Notes under the pieces: generated by a model
The model's input: only the letters and a program-made list of their open reading frames with translations
What the model was told of the DNA's origin: nothing
Databases searched by the model: none
Part shown: in pieces, positions 14,919-23,706 of the stretch
Position numbering within the stretch: the first letter of the stretch is position 1
How the letters are laid out: the number at the start of each line of letters is the position of its first letter
Assembly (NCBI GenBank): GCA_019114585.1
Contig: DXFE01000117.1
Span: 4,721 to 68,720, forward strand
Source of the DNA: Gemmiger_A avium
GTDB lineage: Bacteria; Bacillota; Clostridia; Oscillospirales; Ruminococcaceae
Direction: 5' to 3'
Length of the DNA: 64,000 bases
Position numbers and translations under genes: made by a program

Positions 14919-17438
14919 ATGAAAGTATCCCGGCGCACCCGCACCCGCAGGGTGCTGTACAATATGCGGTTCAGCCTGATCCTGCTGGCCGCCTTTGTGT
15001 TTTTGTCCCTGTTCAGCATCTTTCTGCTGCGCACTTCCCTGCTGGAAAGCGCCCAGGAGACCGGCACCGCCCTGGCCCGCAGCTACGCCATGGAGGAGCA
15101 GAACAACCTGACGGTGTACGAGACGCTGCTGTCGCTGGGCAGCCAGTATCTGGAAGCCAAAGTGGAGGCCGGCGCCACCGACGAGGAACTGCGCGACTGG
15201 CTGGCAAACTATTTTCAGAACATCACCCAGGTGCTGGGCAAAGAGGTGGTGGATCCCTACGCGGTGGTGGCGGGCCATATTGTGGCGGCCAATCCCTGGG
15301 ACGGGGATGAGGATTACGACTACTCGGTCACCGACTGGTACCAGGCGGCCCTGGAGGCGGACGGGGATATCGTGGTGACCGACTCCTATGTGGACGCGAT
15401 CTCGGGCAACTCGGTGGTGACGCTGGCGCAGAAATGCGGCCGCAGCAACACGGTGGTGGCCTTTGACGTATTCCCGGACAATTTCAAACTGCACGACAAA
15501 CCGCTGGATCTGCCGGAGGGCGGTTCCTATTACATGTGTGACCGGCAGGGCACCCTGCTGTATTACCAGACCCCGTCGGATCTGTCCCGGGATACCCTGC
15601 AAACCTTTTTATACAGTATCTTTGACGATCTGTCCGCGGGCGTGCTGGACCCGGCGGACGCCTTTATCGACGCGCCGGACGGTACCCGGCAGGTGGTATA
15701 TTACGCCACCTTCAGCAGCGGCTGGATCTCGGTGGTGACCCTGCCGGCCCAGACCATTCTGGCGGACCTGAACGTGGTGATCCGCAGTTTCGCCATTGCG
15801 ATTTTGCTGTTCCTGGCAGGTTCGTTCTTCATGCTGTGGCGGGATTTCTCGCTGAATCAGCGGATCGAGCGCACCAACGAGACGGTGCGGGTGCTGGGCA
15901 ACAGCTATTTCTCCCTGTACCGGATCAACTGCCTGACCGGCAGCTACGAGGTGATCAAGGGGTCCGGTCATGTGCGCAGCCGTCTGGAACCGGACGGCGC
16001 CTACCCGGCCCTTCTCTCCACCCTGGCGGAGGTGATCGAACCGGACGCCCGGGCGGAGTTTACCGAATGCTTCTCGCTGGAGAATATCCGCAAAAAGGCC
16101 AAGCGGGAACGGGATTTCGGCGGGGATTTCCTGCGCCTGTTCAACGGGGAGTTCCGCTGGGTAAGTGTGCGGGCCCTGGCGGACGACAGCCTGGCCCCCG
16201 GCGAGGTGGTGCTCTGCTTCAAGGAAGTGGACCGGGAAAAGCGGCAGGAGATCCAGCGCCGGGCGCTGCTGGAGGACGCGCTGGCCCAGGCCCGCAAGAG
16301 CACCCAGGCCAAGACGGCGTTCTTCAGCCATATGTCCCATGACATGCGCACCCCGCTGAACGCGGTGATCGGTCTGACCGAGCTGGCCGAGACCCAGCCG
16401 GGCAATCCCCCGGCGACCCGGGATTACCTGGCAAAGATCGCGGTATCGGGGCGGCAGCTGCTGGGCCTGATCAACGATATTCTGGAACTGAGCCGGATCG
16501 AGAGCGGCGCGCTGACCCTGAATCCCGCGGATTTTGACCTGAGCACCCATCTGCAGGAATGGGCCGGGCCGTTCCAGGCGCAGGCCCAGCGGGAGGGCAA
16601 GCAGTTCGAGATGGTATGCGAGCTGCGGGATTCCCGGGTACGGGGGGACGCGTTCCGGATCGGGCAGATTCTGAACAACCTGCTGTCCAATGCGTTCAAG
16701 TTCACCCCGGCGGGGGGCACGGTGCGGCTGCAGCTGCGGCAGGTGGACCCGCAGCCTCATCCCAAGTACCAGATTCTGGTACAGGATACCGGCTGCGGCA
16801 TGACCGAGGACTTCCTGGCCCGGATCTTTGAGCCCTACGCCCAGGAGACCCGCAGCGGCGCGGCGCAGGCAGGCACCGGGCTGGGCATGCCGATCGTGAA
16901 GAGCCTGGTGGAGCAGATGGCGGGCACCATCACGGTGACCAGCCGGGTGGGCGAAGGCAGCACCTTTACGGTGACCCTGCCGCTGGAATGCGCCGAAAGC
17001 CAGCCGGAAACCGCCCCCACGGAAGCCCAAACCGCCGATCCGGCCACCGGGCTGGCGGGGCTGCGGCTGATGCTGGTGGACGACAACGAGCTGAACCGGG
17101 AGATCGGCCAGGCGTTGCTGGAGCAGTACGGCGCCCAGGTGACCACGGCCTTTGACGGCCAGGACGCGGTGGAGCAGTTCGCGGCCAGCGCGCCGGGCAG
17201 TTTTGACGCGATTCTGATGGATATGCAGATGCCCCGGCTGGACGGCTGCGGCGCGGCCCGGGCCATCCGGGCGCTGGAACGGCCGGACGCGGCCACGGTG
17301 CCCATCGTGGCGGTGACCGCCAACGCCTTTGCGGAGGATATCGCCCAGACCACCGAGGCGGGCATGAACGCCCACGTGCCCAAACCCATCGACTACGCCG
17401 TCCTAACCGCCACCCTCCATCGCCTGCTGGGACGATGA
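14919..17438 (+). CDS. Hybrid sensor histidine kinase/response regulator
   Basis: An 839-residue membrane sensor. A membrane helix at about residues 18-38 and another near 285-305 bracket an extracellular region of about 245 residues, probably a Cache-type sensor. A PAS-like region follows, then HisKA with phospho-acceptor His474 in SHMSHDMRTPLN. The ATPase N-box is NNLLSNAFKFTP, and the G boxes are DTGCGM and GTGLGM. A C-terminal receiver domain has phosphorylatable Asp768 in ILMDMQMPRLDG. ATG at 14919 follows GAGGA; the 40-residue upstream extension would begin before the promoter. No output regulator is adjacent, so it may act through another protein. Confidence 0.9.
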   Translation: MKVSRRTRTRRVLYNMRFSLILLAAFVFLSLFSIFLLRTSLLESAQETGTALARSYAMEEQNNLTVYETLLSLGSQYLEAKVEAGATDEELRDWLANYFQNITQVLGKEVVDPYAVVAGHIVAANPWDGDEDYDYSVTDWYQAALEADGDIVVTDSYVDAISGNSVVTLAQKCGRSNTVVAFDVFPDNFKLHDKPLDLPEGGSYYMCDRQGTLLYYQTPSDLSRDTLQTFLYSIFDDLSAGVLDPADAFIDAPDGTRQVVYYATFSSGWISVVTLPAQTILADLNVVIRSFAIAILLFLAGSFFMLWRDFSLNQRIERTNETVRVLGNSYFSLYRINCLTGSYEVIKGSGHVRSRLEPDGAYPALLSTLAEVIEPDARAEFTECFSLENIRKKAKRERDFGGDFLRLFNGEFRWVSVRALADDSLAPGEVVLCFKEVDREKRQEIQRRALLEDALAQARKSTQAKTAFFSHMSHDMRTPLNAVIGLTELAETQPGNPPATRDYLAKIAVSGRQLLGLINDILELSRIESGALTLNPADFDLSTHLQEWAGPFQAQAQREGKQFEMVCELRDSRVRGDAFRIGQILNNLLSNAFKFTPAGGTVRLQLRQVDPQPHPKYQILVQDTGCGMTEDFLARIFEPYAQETRSGAAQAGTGLGMPIVKSLVEQMAGTITVTSRVGEGSTFTVTLPLECAESQPETAPTEAQTADPATGLAGLRLMLVDDNELNREIGQALLEQYGAQVTTAFDGQDAVEQFAASAPGSFDAILMDMQMPRLDGCGAARAIRALERPDAATVPIVAVTANAFAEDIAQTTEAGMNAHVPKPIDYAVLTATLHRLLGR

Positions 17439-17447
17439 GAAGCAATT

Positions 17448-17645
17448 ATGGGGGGATAGAACCTATCCCCCCATGCCCCCCGGAAACAAGGGCCGGAATA
17501 CTCCGGCCCCGGGGAAAAGAATATAACAAGGCCCGCGCCGACCGTTTCTGGTTTGCGCGGGCCTTATTCTATATTGAATTTCCCTATGGCCGAATGTATT
17601 CGGCCATGATTTCCGGGGGTCTGGGGGATATGTTATATCCCCCAG
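17448..17645. repeat. Symmetric multi-hairpin element, copy C
   Basis: Left: ATGGGGGGATAG-AAC-CTATCCCCCCAT (17448-17474) and GGGCCGGA-ATAC-TCCGGCCC (17490-17509). Centre: terminator arms AAGGCCCGCGC (17528-17538) and GCGCGGGCCTT (17555-17565). Right: ATGGCCGAA-TGTA-TTCGGCCAT (17586-17607) and CTGGGGGATAT-GTT-ATATCCCCCAG (17621-17645). This is the plain form without the GC-rich module, again between convergent genes (sensor kinase and glycerate kinase). Outer loops are AAC on the left and GTT on the right. Confidence 0.85.
17528..17572. terminator. Central bidirectional terminator of copy C
   Basis: AAGGCCCGCGC (17528-17538) pairs with GCGCGGGCCTT (17555-17565), with A-rich and T-rich flanks on the two sides. 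Confidence 0.8.
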
Positions 17646-17656
17646 ATTCGCTCCCT

Positions 17657-18895
17657 TTACTGCCTGTCCAGCAGCAGCACGGTCAGGTCATTGACGTTGG
17701 TGCCGGTCGGGCCGGTGATGATCAGGCCGTTCACGGCGGCCAGGGCATGGTAGGCGTCGTTGTCGGCCAAGGTGGCGGGCACGTCCCAGCCGGCGGCGGC
17801 CAGCGCCGCCAGGGATTCCTGGTCGCAATATCCGCCGGCGGCGTCGGTGGGACCGTCGGTTCCGTCCGACCCCACACTGAACACCGCCGCCCGGTCCAGC
17901 CCCGCCAGCAGCGGCGCCGCCGCCAGGGCGATCTCCTGATTCCGGCCGCCCAGTCCCTTGCCGGTCAGCTGCACCACCGTCTCGCCGCCCGCGATAAAGG
18001 CCAGCGACTTCTGTGTATCGTTATGGGTGCGAGCGATCGCCCCCAGGAAACTGCCCGCGTCCCGGGCGGTGCAGCACAGCTGATCGGTCAGCACCACCGG
18101 CTCGTAGCCCAGCTGGCGGCAGACCGTCTCGGCCGCGGCGCACAGCTGCCGCACGCTGCCGGTGATCTGCGTCTCCACATTGTCCAGTTCCTTCGGGGTC
18201 TCCTGCTCCAGCAGCGCCCGGGCCTCATCGCTCAGCCGCAGGCCGTACCGCTCCACGATCGCCCGGGCCTGGGCGCAGGTGGAGGTATCCGGATAGGCCG
18301 GGCCGGAGGCGATCATATCCAGCGGATCCCCGATAATATCGCTCAGCACCACCGAGAACACCTTCGCCGGGCGGCACAGCCGGGCAAACCGCCCGCCCTT
18401 GACCGCGCTCAGCCGCTTGCGCAGGGTGTTGATCTCCACGATCGAGGCCCCGCAGCCCAGCAGCTGCCGGGTGATGTCCTCCAGCTGCTCGGCGGGGATC
18501 AGCGGCTTTTCAAACAGCGCCGACCCGCCGCCGGACAAAAGAAACAGCACCGTGTCCTGCTCGGTCAGCCCGCTCACCAGGTCGATGGCTTTCTGGGTGG
18601 CCGCGAAAGAGTTCTCATCCGGCACCGGATGGCCCGCCTCGCAGCATTCCACCCCCGGGATGGGGCCTTTCACGTGGCCATATTTGGTCACCACAATGCC
18701 CGCGTCCAGCCGCTCGCCCAGGATACCGCAGGCAGCCGCGGCCATCTGCCAGGCGGCCTTGCCCGCCGCCACCAGCACCAGCCGTCCGGGGCCGAAGTCC
18801 CGGCCCTCCAGCGCCCGTTTCACCGCCGCATCCGGCAGCGCGGCGGCCAGCGCCGCCTGTACAATTTTGTCCGCGTCCTCGCGAATCTTGCTCAT
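17657..18895 (-). CDS. Class II glycerate 2-kinase (DUF4147/MOFRL type)
   Basis: A 412-residue kinase of the GckA/TtuD family, which phosphorylates D-glycerate to 2-phosphoglycerate. The N-terminal Rossmann-like domain carries LVAAGKAAWQM and LFLLSGGGSALFE, the catalytic VNTLRKRLSAVKGG-like segment (here EINTLRKRLS) and SDIIGDPLDMIASGP. The C-terminal MOFRL domain has GGETVVQLTGKGLGGRNQE and SVGSDGTDGPTDAAGG. It is the last gene of the MBL-cdaR-gntP operon, behind an intergenic terminator, and supplies the enzymatic step after GntP-mediated uptake. Transcription ends in symmetric element C. Confidence 0.92.
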   Translation of the reverse strand: MSKIREDADKIVQAALAAALPDAAVKRALEGRDFGPGRLVLVAAGKAAWQMAAAACGILGERLDAGIVVTKYGHVKGPIPGVECCEAGHPVPDENSFAATQKAIDLVSGLTEQDTVLFLLSGGGSALFEKPLIPAEQLEDITRQLLGCGASIVEINTLRKRLSAVKGGRFARLCRPAKVFSVVLSDIIGDPLDMIASGPAYPDTSTCAQARAIVERYGLRLSDEARALLEQETPKELDNVETQITGSVRQLCAAAETVCRQLGYEPVVLTDQLCCTARDAGSFLGAIARTHNDTQKSLAFIAGGETVVQLTGKGLGGRNQEIALAAAPLLAGLDRAAVFSVGSDGTDGPTDAAGGYCDQESLAALAAAGWDVPATLADNDAYHALAAVNGLIITGPTGTNVNDLTVLLLDRQ

Positions 18896-18921
18896 GGCTT
18901 GTTACCTCCGGGATCAGAATG

Positions 18922-18959
18922 AAAAACCGACGGCGCGGCAACCCAAAAGCCGCGCCGCC
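18922..18959 (-). terminator. Intergenic terminator between gntP and the glycerate kinase gene
   Basis: On the minus strand the stem GGCGGCGCGGC (18949-18959) pairs with GCCGCGCCGTC (18929-18939) and is followed by GGTTTTTCATT. It probably lowers kinase expression relative to the permease rather than ending the operon. Confidence 0.65.
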
Positions 18960-18976
18960 GGGCGTTTATGGAACGA

Positions 18977-20314
18977 TCAGAACAGGAACAGGCTCAGCAC
19001 ATACAGGATCGCCACAACGGTCACGCCCATCACGGCGGTCATGCCGGTCTGGCAGCGGTAGGCTTCGCCGGTCTTCATGTCGGAGAACTGGCTCACGACC
19101 CAGAAGTAGGAGTCGTTGGCGTGGGACGCCACCATGGAGCCCGCGCCGATGGCCATAACCACAAACACGCGGCCCAGAGGGCTGGTCAGGCCCATGTTCT
19201 CCAGCATGGGGGCCACCATGCTGGCGGTGGTGATCATCGCCACGGTGGAAGCGCCCATGGCCAGCTTCAGGATCATCGCGATGGTAAAGGGCACCAGCAC
19301 GCCCAGCCCGGTGGCCAGCAGGCCCTGGGTGGCGTCGGCGATGGGCAGAAGCTTCAGGATCGCGCCAAAGGAGCCGCCCGCGCCGGTGATGGCCAGGATG
19401 GCGGCGGAATCGGTAACGCCCTGGGTGACCCACTTGAGGGTGTTGCCCCGCTCGCTGGCTGGGATCAGGGTCAGGGACAGGAACACGCCCAGCATCAGCG
19501 CGATGACCGGGTTACCGATGAAGTTCAGGAACGCATACACCACGCCGTCACCGAAGGGCAGGGCGGGCAGAGAAGCCACGGAGGAGATACCGATCAGCAC
19601 GATGGGCAGCAGGATGGGCGAGAAGCTGTGCAGCGCGCCGGGCAGCTTGCCGTACTTGGCGGTGAGTTCCTCGATGGTGTATTCGGGGTTGGCAGGGATG
19701 TCGATCTTGCTGGAGATCTTGGTGGCGTACAGGATAACCACGGCCACCGCCGGGATGGAGAGCAGCAGGCCCACCAGGATGGTCAGGCCCATGTCGGCTT
19801 CCAGGGTACCGGCCATGGCGATGGGGCCGGGGGTGGGCGGTACCAGGCAGTGGGTGGCGTACAGACCGCCGCTCAGCGCGGTGGCCATCACCGCCAGCGA
19901 GGTGTTGCTCTGGGCGGCCAGCGCGCGGCTGATGGGCGACAGCACCACAAAGCCGGAATCGCAGAACACCGGGATACCGGTCACGTAACCCATGGCGCCC
20001 ATGGTGATAACGCTGCGCTTTTTGCCCACCACCTTCAGGATGGTGTTGGCCATGGTCAGCGCCGCACCGGTCTTTTCCAGGATGGTGCCGATGATGGTGC
20101 CGCACAGGATCACGATACCGATACTGGCCAGGATATCACCAAAACCGGTCTTGACCGTGTTCACCACCGTAACGGTGTCCAGGCCGCACACAAGGCCCAC
20201 CGCCACGGCCACCACTACCAGAACGATAAAGGGGTGGACGTTGAACTTGGAGATTGCGATCACCATGGCCACAACAGCCAGTATGATCACAGCGAACAGG
20301 AAAAACGGCGACAT
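18977..20314 (-). CDS. GntP family permease (gluconate/glycerate)
   Basis: A 445-residue integral membrane transporter with 12 or more helices. The family signatures GTIIGTILEKTGAALTMANTI and SGGLYATHCLVPPTPGPIAMAGTL are clear, as is the repeat HANDSYFWVVSQFSDM near the C-terminus. Family members import gluconate, glycerate or related hydroxy acids with protons. Genomic context (glycerate kinase downstream, CdaR upstream) points to glycerate. It begins 31 bases after cdaR. Confidence 0.93.
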   Translation of the reverse strand: MSPFFLFAVIILAVVAMVIAISKFNVHPFIVLVVVAVAVGLVCGLDTVTVVNTVKTGFGDILASIGIVILCGTIIGTILEKTGAALTMANTILKVVGKKRSVITMGAMGYVTGIPVFCDSGFVVLSPISRALAAQSNTSLAVMATALSGGLYATHCLVPPTPGPIAMAGTLEADMGLTILVGLLLSIPAVAVVILYATKISSKIDIPANPEYTIEELTAKYGKLPGALHSFSPILLPIVLIGISSVASLPALPFGDGVVYAFLNFIGNPVIALMLGVFLSLTLIPASERGNTLKWVTQGVTDSAAILAITGAGGSFGAILKLLPIADATQGLLATGLGVLVPFTIAMILKLAMGASTVAMITTASMVAPMLENMGLTSPLGRVFVVMAIGAGSMVASHANDSYFWVVSQFSDMKTGEAYRCQTGMTAVMGVTVVAILYVLSLFLF

Positions 20315-20345
20315 ACTTCTTCCTCCTTCTCAATAAGATGCCGTA

Positions 20346-21488
20346 TCACGAAGGCTCCGAGGCCTTTCGCACATGGTATTGGATGCACAGCCGCAACAGG
20401 TACTCCCGCTCAAAGCGGCCGGTGGTGCCGGGGCACACAATGTCCCACAGCCGGTGCATCCGGTACTGGAGGGTATTTTTGTGGATGTGCAGCCGGTCGG
20501 CCGCCTGGCCCACGCTGCCGCCGCAGTCGTAGTAGGCGTCGGCGGTGGCCAGCAGCATCTCCAGCTCCCCCGCGTCCAGCTGCTGCTCCAGCAGGCTGTG
20601 CATCTCCCGGATACAGTCCTCCTCCCGGAAGGCGGTGCGCTGCATCAGGTACAAGAACCGGCAGTCCGGGTCCTGAATATCCTGCACCCCGCTCACCGGC
20701 GCGGCGCAGAGGGTCAGCGCCTGTGCGCCGGACTGGGGCGCCTGCCGCAGTGTTTGGCACGGCCGCCCCGCGCCCAGCCGGGCGGGCGCGCCCACCGCCG
20801 TCTCCGCACAGGTAAGCATCCGGTGCAGACAGCGGGTTCCGGTATCGCTTTTCAGCATCAGCAACCGGTCGCCGGTCACGGCCCATACATCCCGTTTGGG
20901 GTCCAGCAGGTTCTGAAACTGCAATTCTTCTACCGCCCGGTACAGCCGCTGGCGGCAGACCAGCGCGTCCTGCCGGCCGCAGAATTCCAGCGCCAGCACC
21001 CGCACCGGGAACTGCAGCCGCAATCCCAGCGCCTCCCCCACCTCGGTCAGTTCCTCGGTGCCGTACCGGTCCAGGTTCAGCAGCAGCCGCAGGTAGGTAG
21101 TGCGCAGCTCGCCGGTGATCCGGTTCTGCTGGTCCAGGGCGTTCTGATGAAAAAACTGCTCGGTGTAGGCCGCCAGGATATAGGCGCTGTCCCGCACCTG
21201 CTCCGGCTCACCGAAGATGCCCACCACCGCGATCAGCCGCCCGTCGCTGAATACCGGCAGGTTGTAGCCCTCCCGGGCGCCGGGCCAGCGGGCCAGGTCC
21301 GCGGGTTCGATGGCCACCGGCCGCCCGGTGCGCACCACCTGGCAGGCCCCCGCGTGGAGGGTGCCGATCCGGCTTTCCTCGGTGGAAGCCACGATCCGCC
21401 CCTCGGTATCCATAATGTTAATGATCCGCCCGCGCACCAGCCGGGACGTGGTCTCCACCAGCTGCCGGGCGATCTCCTCAAACCGCAT
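20346..21488 (-). CDS. cdaR: CdaR-type sugar-diacid/glycerate regulator
   Basis: A 380-residue activator. The N-terminal diacid-recognition domain (residues 1-130) opens with EIARQLVETTSRLVRGRIINIMD and contains FGEPEQV. A degenerate GGDEF-like middle region follows, and the C-terminal PucR-type helix-turn-helix (residues ~320-372) reads SVGQAADRLHIHKNTLQYRMHRL. CdaR proteins activate glycerate, glucarate or galactarate genes when the acid is bound. Being upstream of gntP and glycerate kinase, it is their likely direct activator. A GAGGAAC site precedes ATG at 21488, 15 bases after the MBL gene. Confidence 0.92.
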   Translation of the reverse strand: MRFEEIARQLVETTSRLVRGRIINIMDTEGRIVASTEESRIGTLHAGACQVVRTGRPVAIEPADLARWPGAREGYNLPVFSDGRLIAVVGIFGEPEQVRDSAYILAAYTEQFFHQNALDQQNRITGELRTTYLRLLLNLDRYGTEELTEVGEALGLRLQFPVRVLALEFCGRQDALVCRQRLYRAVEELQFQNLLDPKRDVWAVTGDRLLMLKSDTGTRCLHRMLTCAETAVGAPARLGAGRPCQTLRQAPQSGAQALTLCAAPVSGVQDIQDPDCRFLYLMQRTAFREEDCIREMHSLLEQQLDAGELEMLLATADAYYDCGGSVGQAADRLHIHKNTLQYRMHRLWDIVCPGTTGRFEREYLLRLCIQYHVRKASEPS

Positions 21489-21503
21489 AGTTCCTCATTT
21501 CGT

Positions 21504-22331
21504 TTACAAAGCCAGGCAGTCCCCCACCGCCATGTGGCAGGCGGTCACCCGGCCGTCGCTGTGCAGGCACTGTTCGGCCAGCGTGCCGGAGCAGTGGCTC
21601 AGCCCCAGCACCTGCAGGCCCATGCTCCGCAGCTCTTCCAGGGTGGCGCGGATGCGCGCCTCGTCGGCCTCCACCAGATGGGTGCCGCCGAACACCCCGT
21701 ACACCGGCCGGTGCAGCGCCTCGTGCACCCGGGCGATCATGTTCAAAATGCCCGGATGGGAACAGCCCACCAGCACCACCAGGCCCTGGGGTGTATCCAC
21801 CGCCAGGCAGATCTCGTCGGAAAAATCGTCCGGTTCCGCGGCGCCCGGCTCCCCCCGCACAAAGCGGGGCTGGATCACCTCAAAGGGATGCACCCGTGGG
21901 AAATCCCCCACCAGCCAGCAGCCCTCCGCCAGGGGCAGCACCCCTTCGCAGACCCGGTGCTCGATGCCGTGCACGGCCAGAAACTCCGGCCCGAACCCGG
22001 CGGACAGATCGGTGTATTTCAGCCCGTCAAAGGCGTATTTGCGTTTCCAGAAGCCCGGCCCGGTGATCAGGGTTTTGCCGCCCAGCCCCCGCTCGGCCAG
22101 ATCGCGGAACCCCGCCGCGTGGTCATAGTGGCTGTGGGAGCAGACGGTGAAATCCGCCTCGGCCAGCGGCACGCCCAGCCGGTGGGCGTTGCGGATGACC
22201 CCGTCGGACGCACCGCAGTCAAACAGAATTCGCATTCCCCCGGTTTCGACCCAGTAGGCCAGGCCGTGCTCGGCGGTCAGAGCCTTGTTTTCCGAGGGCT
22301 GGTTGTCCATCAGGGTGGTCACGCGCAGCAT
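21504..22331 (-). CDS. MBL-fold metallo-hydrolase (COG1237 type)
   Basis: A 275-residue metallo-beta-lactamase-fold protein. The metal motif is CSHSHYDHAAGF near residue 62, with DCGAS before it and GCSHPGI and SHCSGT as later metal ligands. This arrangement matches the COG1237 group, which includes the archaeal RFA-P synthase-like proteins of unclear bacterial role. ATG at 22331 with AAGGAGG upstream; the 20-residue in-frame extension is unsupported. It heads the cdaR-gntP-glycerate kinase operon. A role in that pathway, such as lactone hydrolysis, is possible but unproven. Confidence 0.85.
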   Translation of the reverse strand: MLRVTTLMDNQPSENKALTAEHGLAYWVETGGMRILFDCGASDGVIRNAHRLGVPLAEADFTVCSHSHYDHAAGFRDLAERGLGGKTLITGPGFWKRKYAFDGLKYTDLSAGFGPEFLAVHGIEHRVCEGVLPLAEGCWLVGDFPRVHPFEVIQPRFVRGEPGAAEPDDFSDEICLAVDTPQGLVVLVGCSHPGILNMIARVHEALHRPVYGVFGGTHLVEADEARIRATLEELRSMGLQVLGLSHCSGTLAEQCLHSDGRVTACHMAVGDCLAL

Positions 22332-22389
22332 TGCTCTCTCCTCCTTGCCGGGGCCGTAAAGGGGCGGCCCACGCCCCATCGATGGTTTC

Positions 22390-22534
22390 ATTATAACACC
22401 GGGCCCGCCGCCTTCGCATCGTTACCGGTACCAATAATGTTTGATTTTTTGCGTTAATCCGTTGTATTTTGTTAATTTTAACGGGAATGTGCGGTTTTTT
22501 TCTGCTTTTCTTTTCCCGCAGCGGGGTGTATAGT
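22390..22534. promoter_or_regulatory. Divergent promoter region
   Basis: Minus strand: TATAAT at 22390-22395 for the MBL operon with a weak -35 (TGCGAA). Plus strand: TATAGT at 22529-22534 for the membrane protein with a weak TTTTCT -35. The 130 bases between are unusually AT-rich for this genome; no hairpin or riboswitch was recognised. Confidence 0.5.
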
Positions 22535-22566
22535 TAAGGCAAAACGCGCGGGGAGGCGGACGGTAT

Positions 22567-23367
22567 ATGTTCCGGTATTTCGGCAAAAGCCGCGGGGTAT
22601 TCGCGGCAGGGCTGGTGCTCACGGCGGCGCTGGCGGTAACCATGGGGGTGCGCCGGGCCCAGGGCCCGGTGTGGATCGCGGTGATCACGGTGCTGCTGGC
22701 GCTGGCGCTGGGCACAGCGCTGAGCGTGCTGGTGGCCAACCTGATCGCCACCGGCTGTGAGCAGTCGATCCAGGAAACGCTGCATATGGATCTGGATCCG
22801 GAGGGCTTTATCCAAGCCTATGCGCCGGCGGCGGCCCGTATGAAGCCGGGCAGCGCGGCCCGGTGCGCGGCGGCCGCCAACCTGGCCGAGGCCCACTGCG
22901 CCGCCGGCCGCTGGCAGCAGGCGCTGTCCACTTTGGAGGAGCCCGGCCCCGGCCTGCCGCCGGCCCGCACCGCGGCGCTGCGGGCGCTGGTGCTGCGCTG
23001 CCGCTGTCGGTACCTGCTGTGGGGGCAGCAGCCCGCCGAGGCCCGCCGGGTGCTGGACGAGCTGAAAGCCCTGCTGCAGGAGCAGACCGCCGAAAACCCC
23101 GGCCTGGCGGTGAACCTGCGGCCCCAGGTGCGGCTGTACGGGGTGTGGGCCGCGATCCTGGAGGGCCACCCCGCCGACGCGGCCGGGCTGGAGGAACAGA
23201 TGCGCCGCCTGCCCACCAAGCTGGACAAACTGGATACCTGCTGGATGCTGCGGCTGAACAGCCGCCTGACGGGCGACACGGAGGCCGAGCAGCGCTTCAC
23301 CGCCCTGCTTGCCTCGGAGGGCGGCCAGCTGGCCTGCGCCCGGGAAGCCCGGGGCGAAACCGTTTAA
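22567..23367 (+). CDS. Two-helix membrane protein with TPR-like cytoplasmic domain; unknown
   Basis: A 266-residue protein. Two membrane helices lie at about residues 12-26 and 34-62, and the remaining 200 residues are Ala/Leu/Arg-rich helices with repeated patterns such as AANLAEAHCAAGRWQQAL and QQPAEARRVLDELKALLQE, which resemble TPR-type helix pairs. No catalytic motif is visible. The ATG at 22567 is preceded by only a modest GGAGGCGGAC site (22552-22561). It is monocistronic, ending before a terminator, and probably acts as a membrane-attached scaffold, but that is a guess. Confidence 0.65.
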   Translation: MFRYFGKSRGVFAAGLVLTAALAVTMGVRRAQGPVWIAVITVLLALALGTALSVLVANLIATGCEQSIQETLHMDLDPEGFIQAYAPAAARMKPGSAARCAAAANLAEAHCAAGRWQQALSTLEEPGPGLPPARTAALRALVLRCRCRYLLWGQQPAEARRVLDELKALLQEQTAENPGLAVNLRPQVRLYGVWAAILEGHPADAAGLEEQMRRLPTKLDKLDTCWMLRLNSRLTGDTEAEQRFTALLASEGGQLACAREARGETV

Positions 23368-23399
23368 TACCATCTGTATATATTTGCATTATCATTACA

Positions 23400-23438
23400 C
23401 CGCGCCGGTTTGCACCCCGGCGCGGTTTTTGTTACAAT
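23400..23438 (+). promoter_or_regulatory. Terminator with an embedded promoter
   Basis: Terminator stem CCGCGCCGG (23400-23408) with CCGGCGCGG (23417-23425) and TTTTT ends the 22567 gene. TTGCAC in its loop (23410-23415) and TACAAT (23433-23438), 17 bases apart, form a promoter for the next ORF. Confidence 0.7.
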
Positions 23439-23469
23439 AAACGACATACGGGGTTAAGGAGGACGGGGG

Positions 23470-23706
23470 ATGTTTGCGGATTATTTTTCCACCTATTACC
23501 TTCATCTGCAGTACGGCACCATCTTTGTGACGGCGAACTATTTTATTGCGGTCATGCTGCCGGTGCTGTTTGCCGGGCCGCTGCGCCGCCCGCGTGCCTG
23601 GGCAAAGCTGGCAGGGCTGATTCTGCTCAGCTGTGCCGGGAGGGCACCCTGCTTCTGTAACACATATATTTTACACTTTCTGTATAATATCGCCGGTTTT
23701 GCTTAA
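23470..23706 (+). CDS. Short membrane ORF, probable truncated gene
   Basis: A 78-residue ORF with an excellent start: promoter TTGCAC/TACAAT, AAGGAGG at 23456-23462 and ATG. The first 57 residues have a short polar N-terminus (MFADYFSTYYLHLQYG) and a hydrophobic helix, then a basic segment and the start of a second helix (LAGLILLSC). They look like the membrane N-terminus of a larger protein such as a sensor kinase. The last 20 residues (from GRAPCFCNT) change character, and a terminator overlaps the end. The simplest reading is a gene whose 3' part was deleted, together with sequence before the GH3 gene. Function unknown. Confidence 0.4.
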   Translation: MFADYFSTYYLHLQYGTIFVTANYFIAVMLPVLFAGPLRRPRAWAKLAGLILLSCAGRAPCFCNTYILHFLYNIAGFA

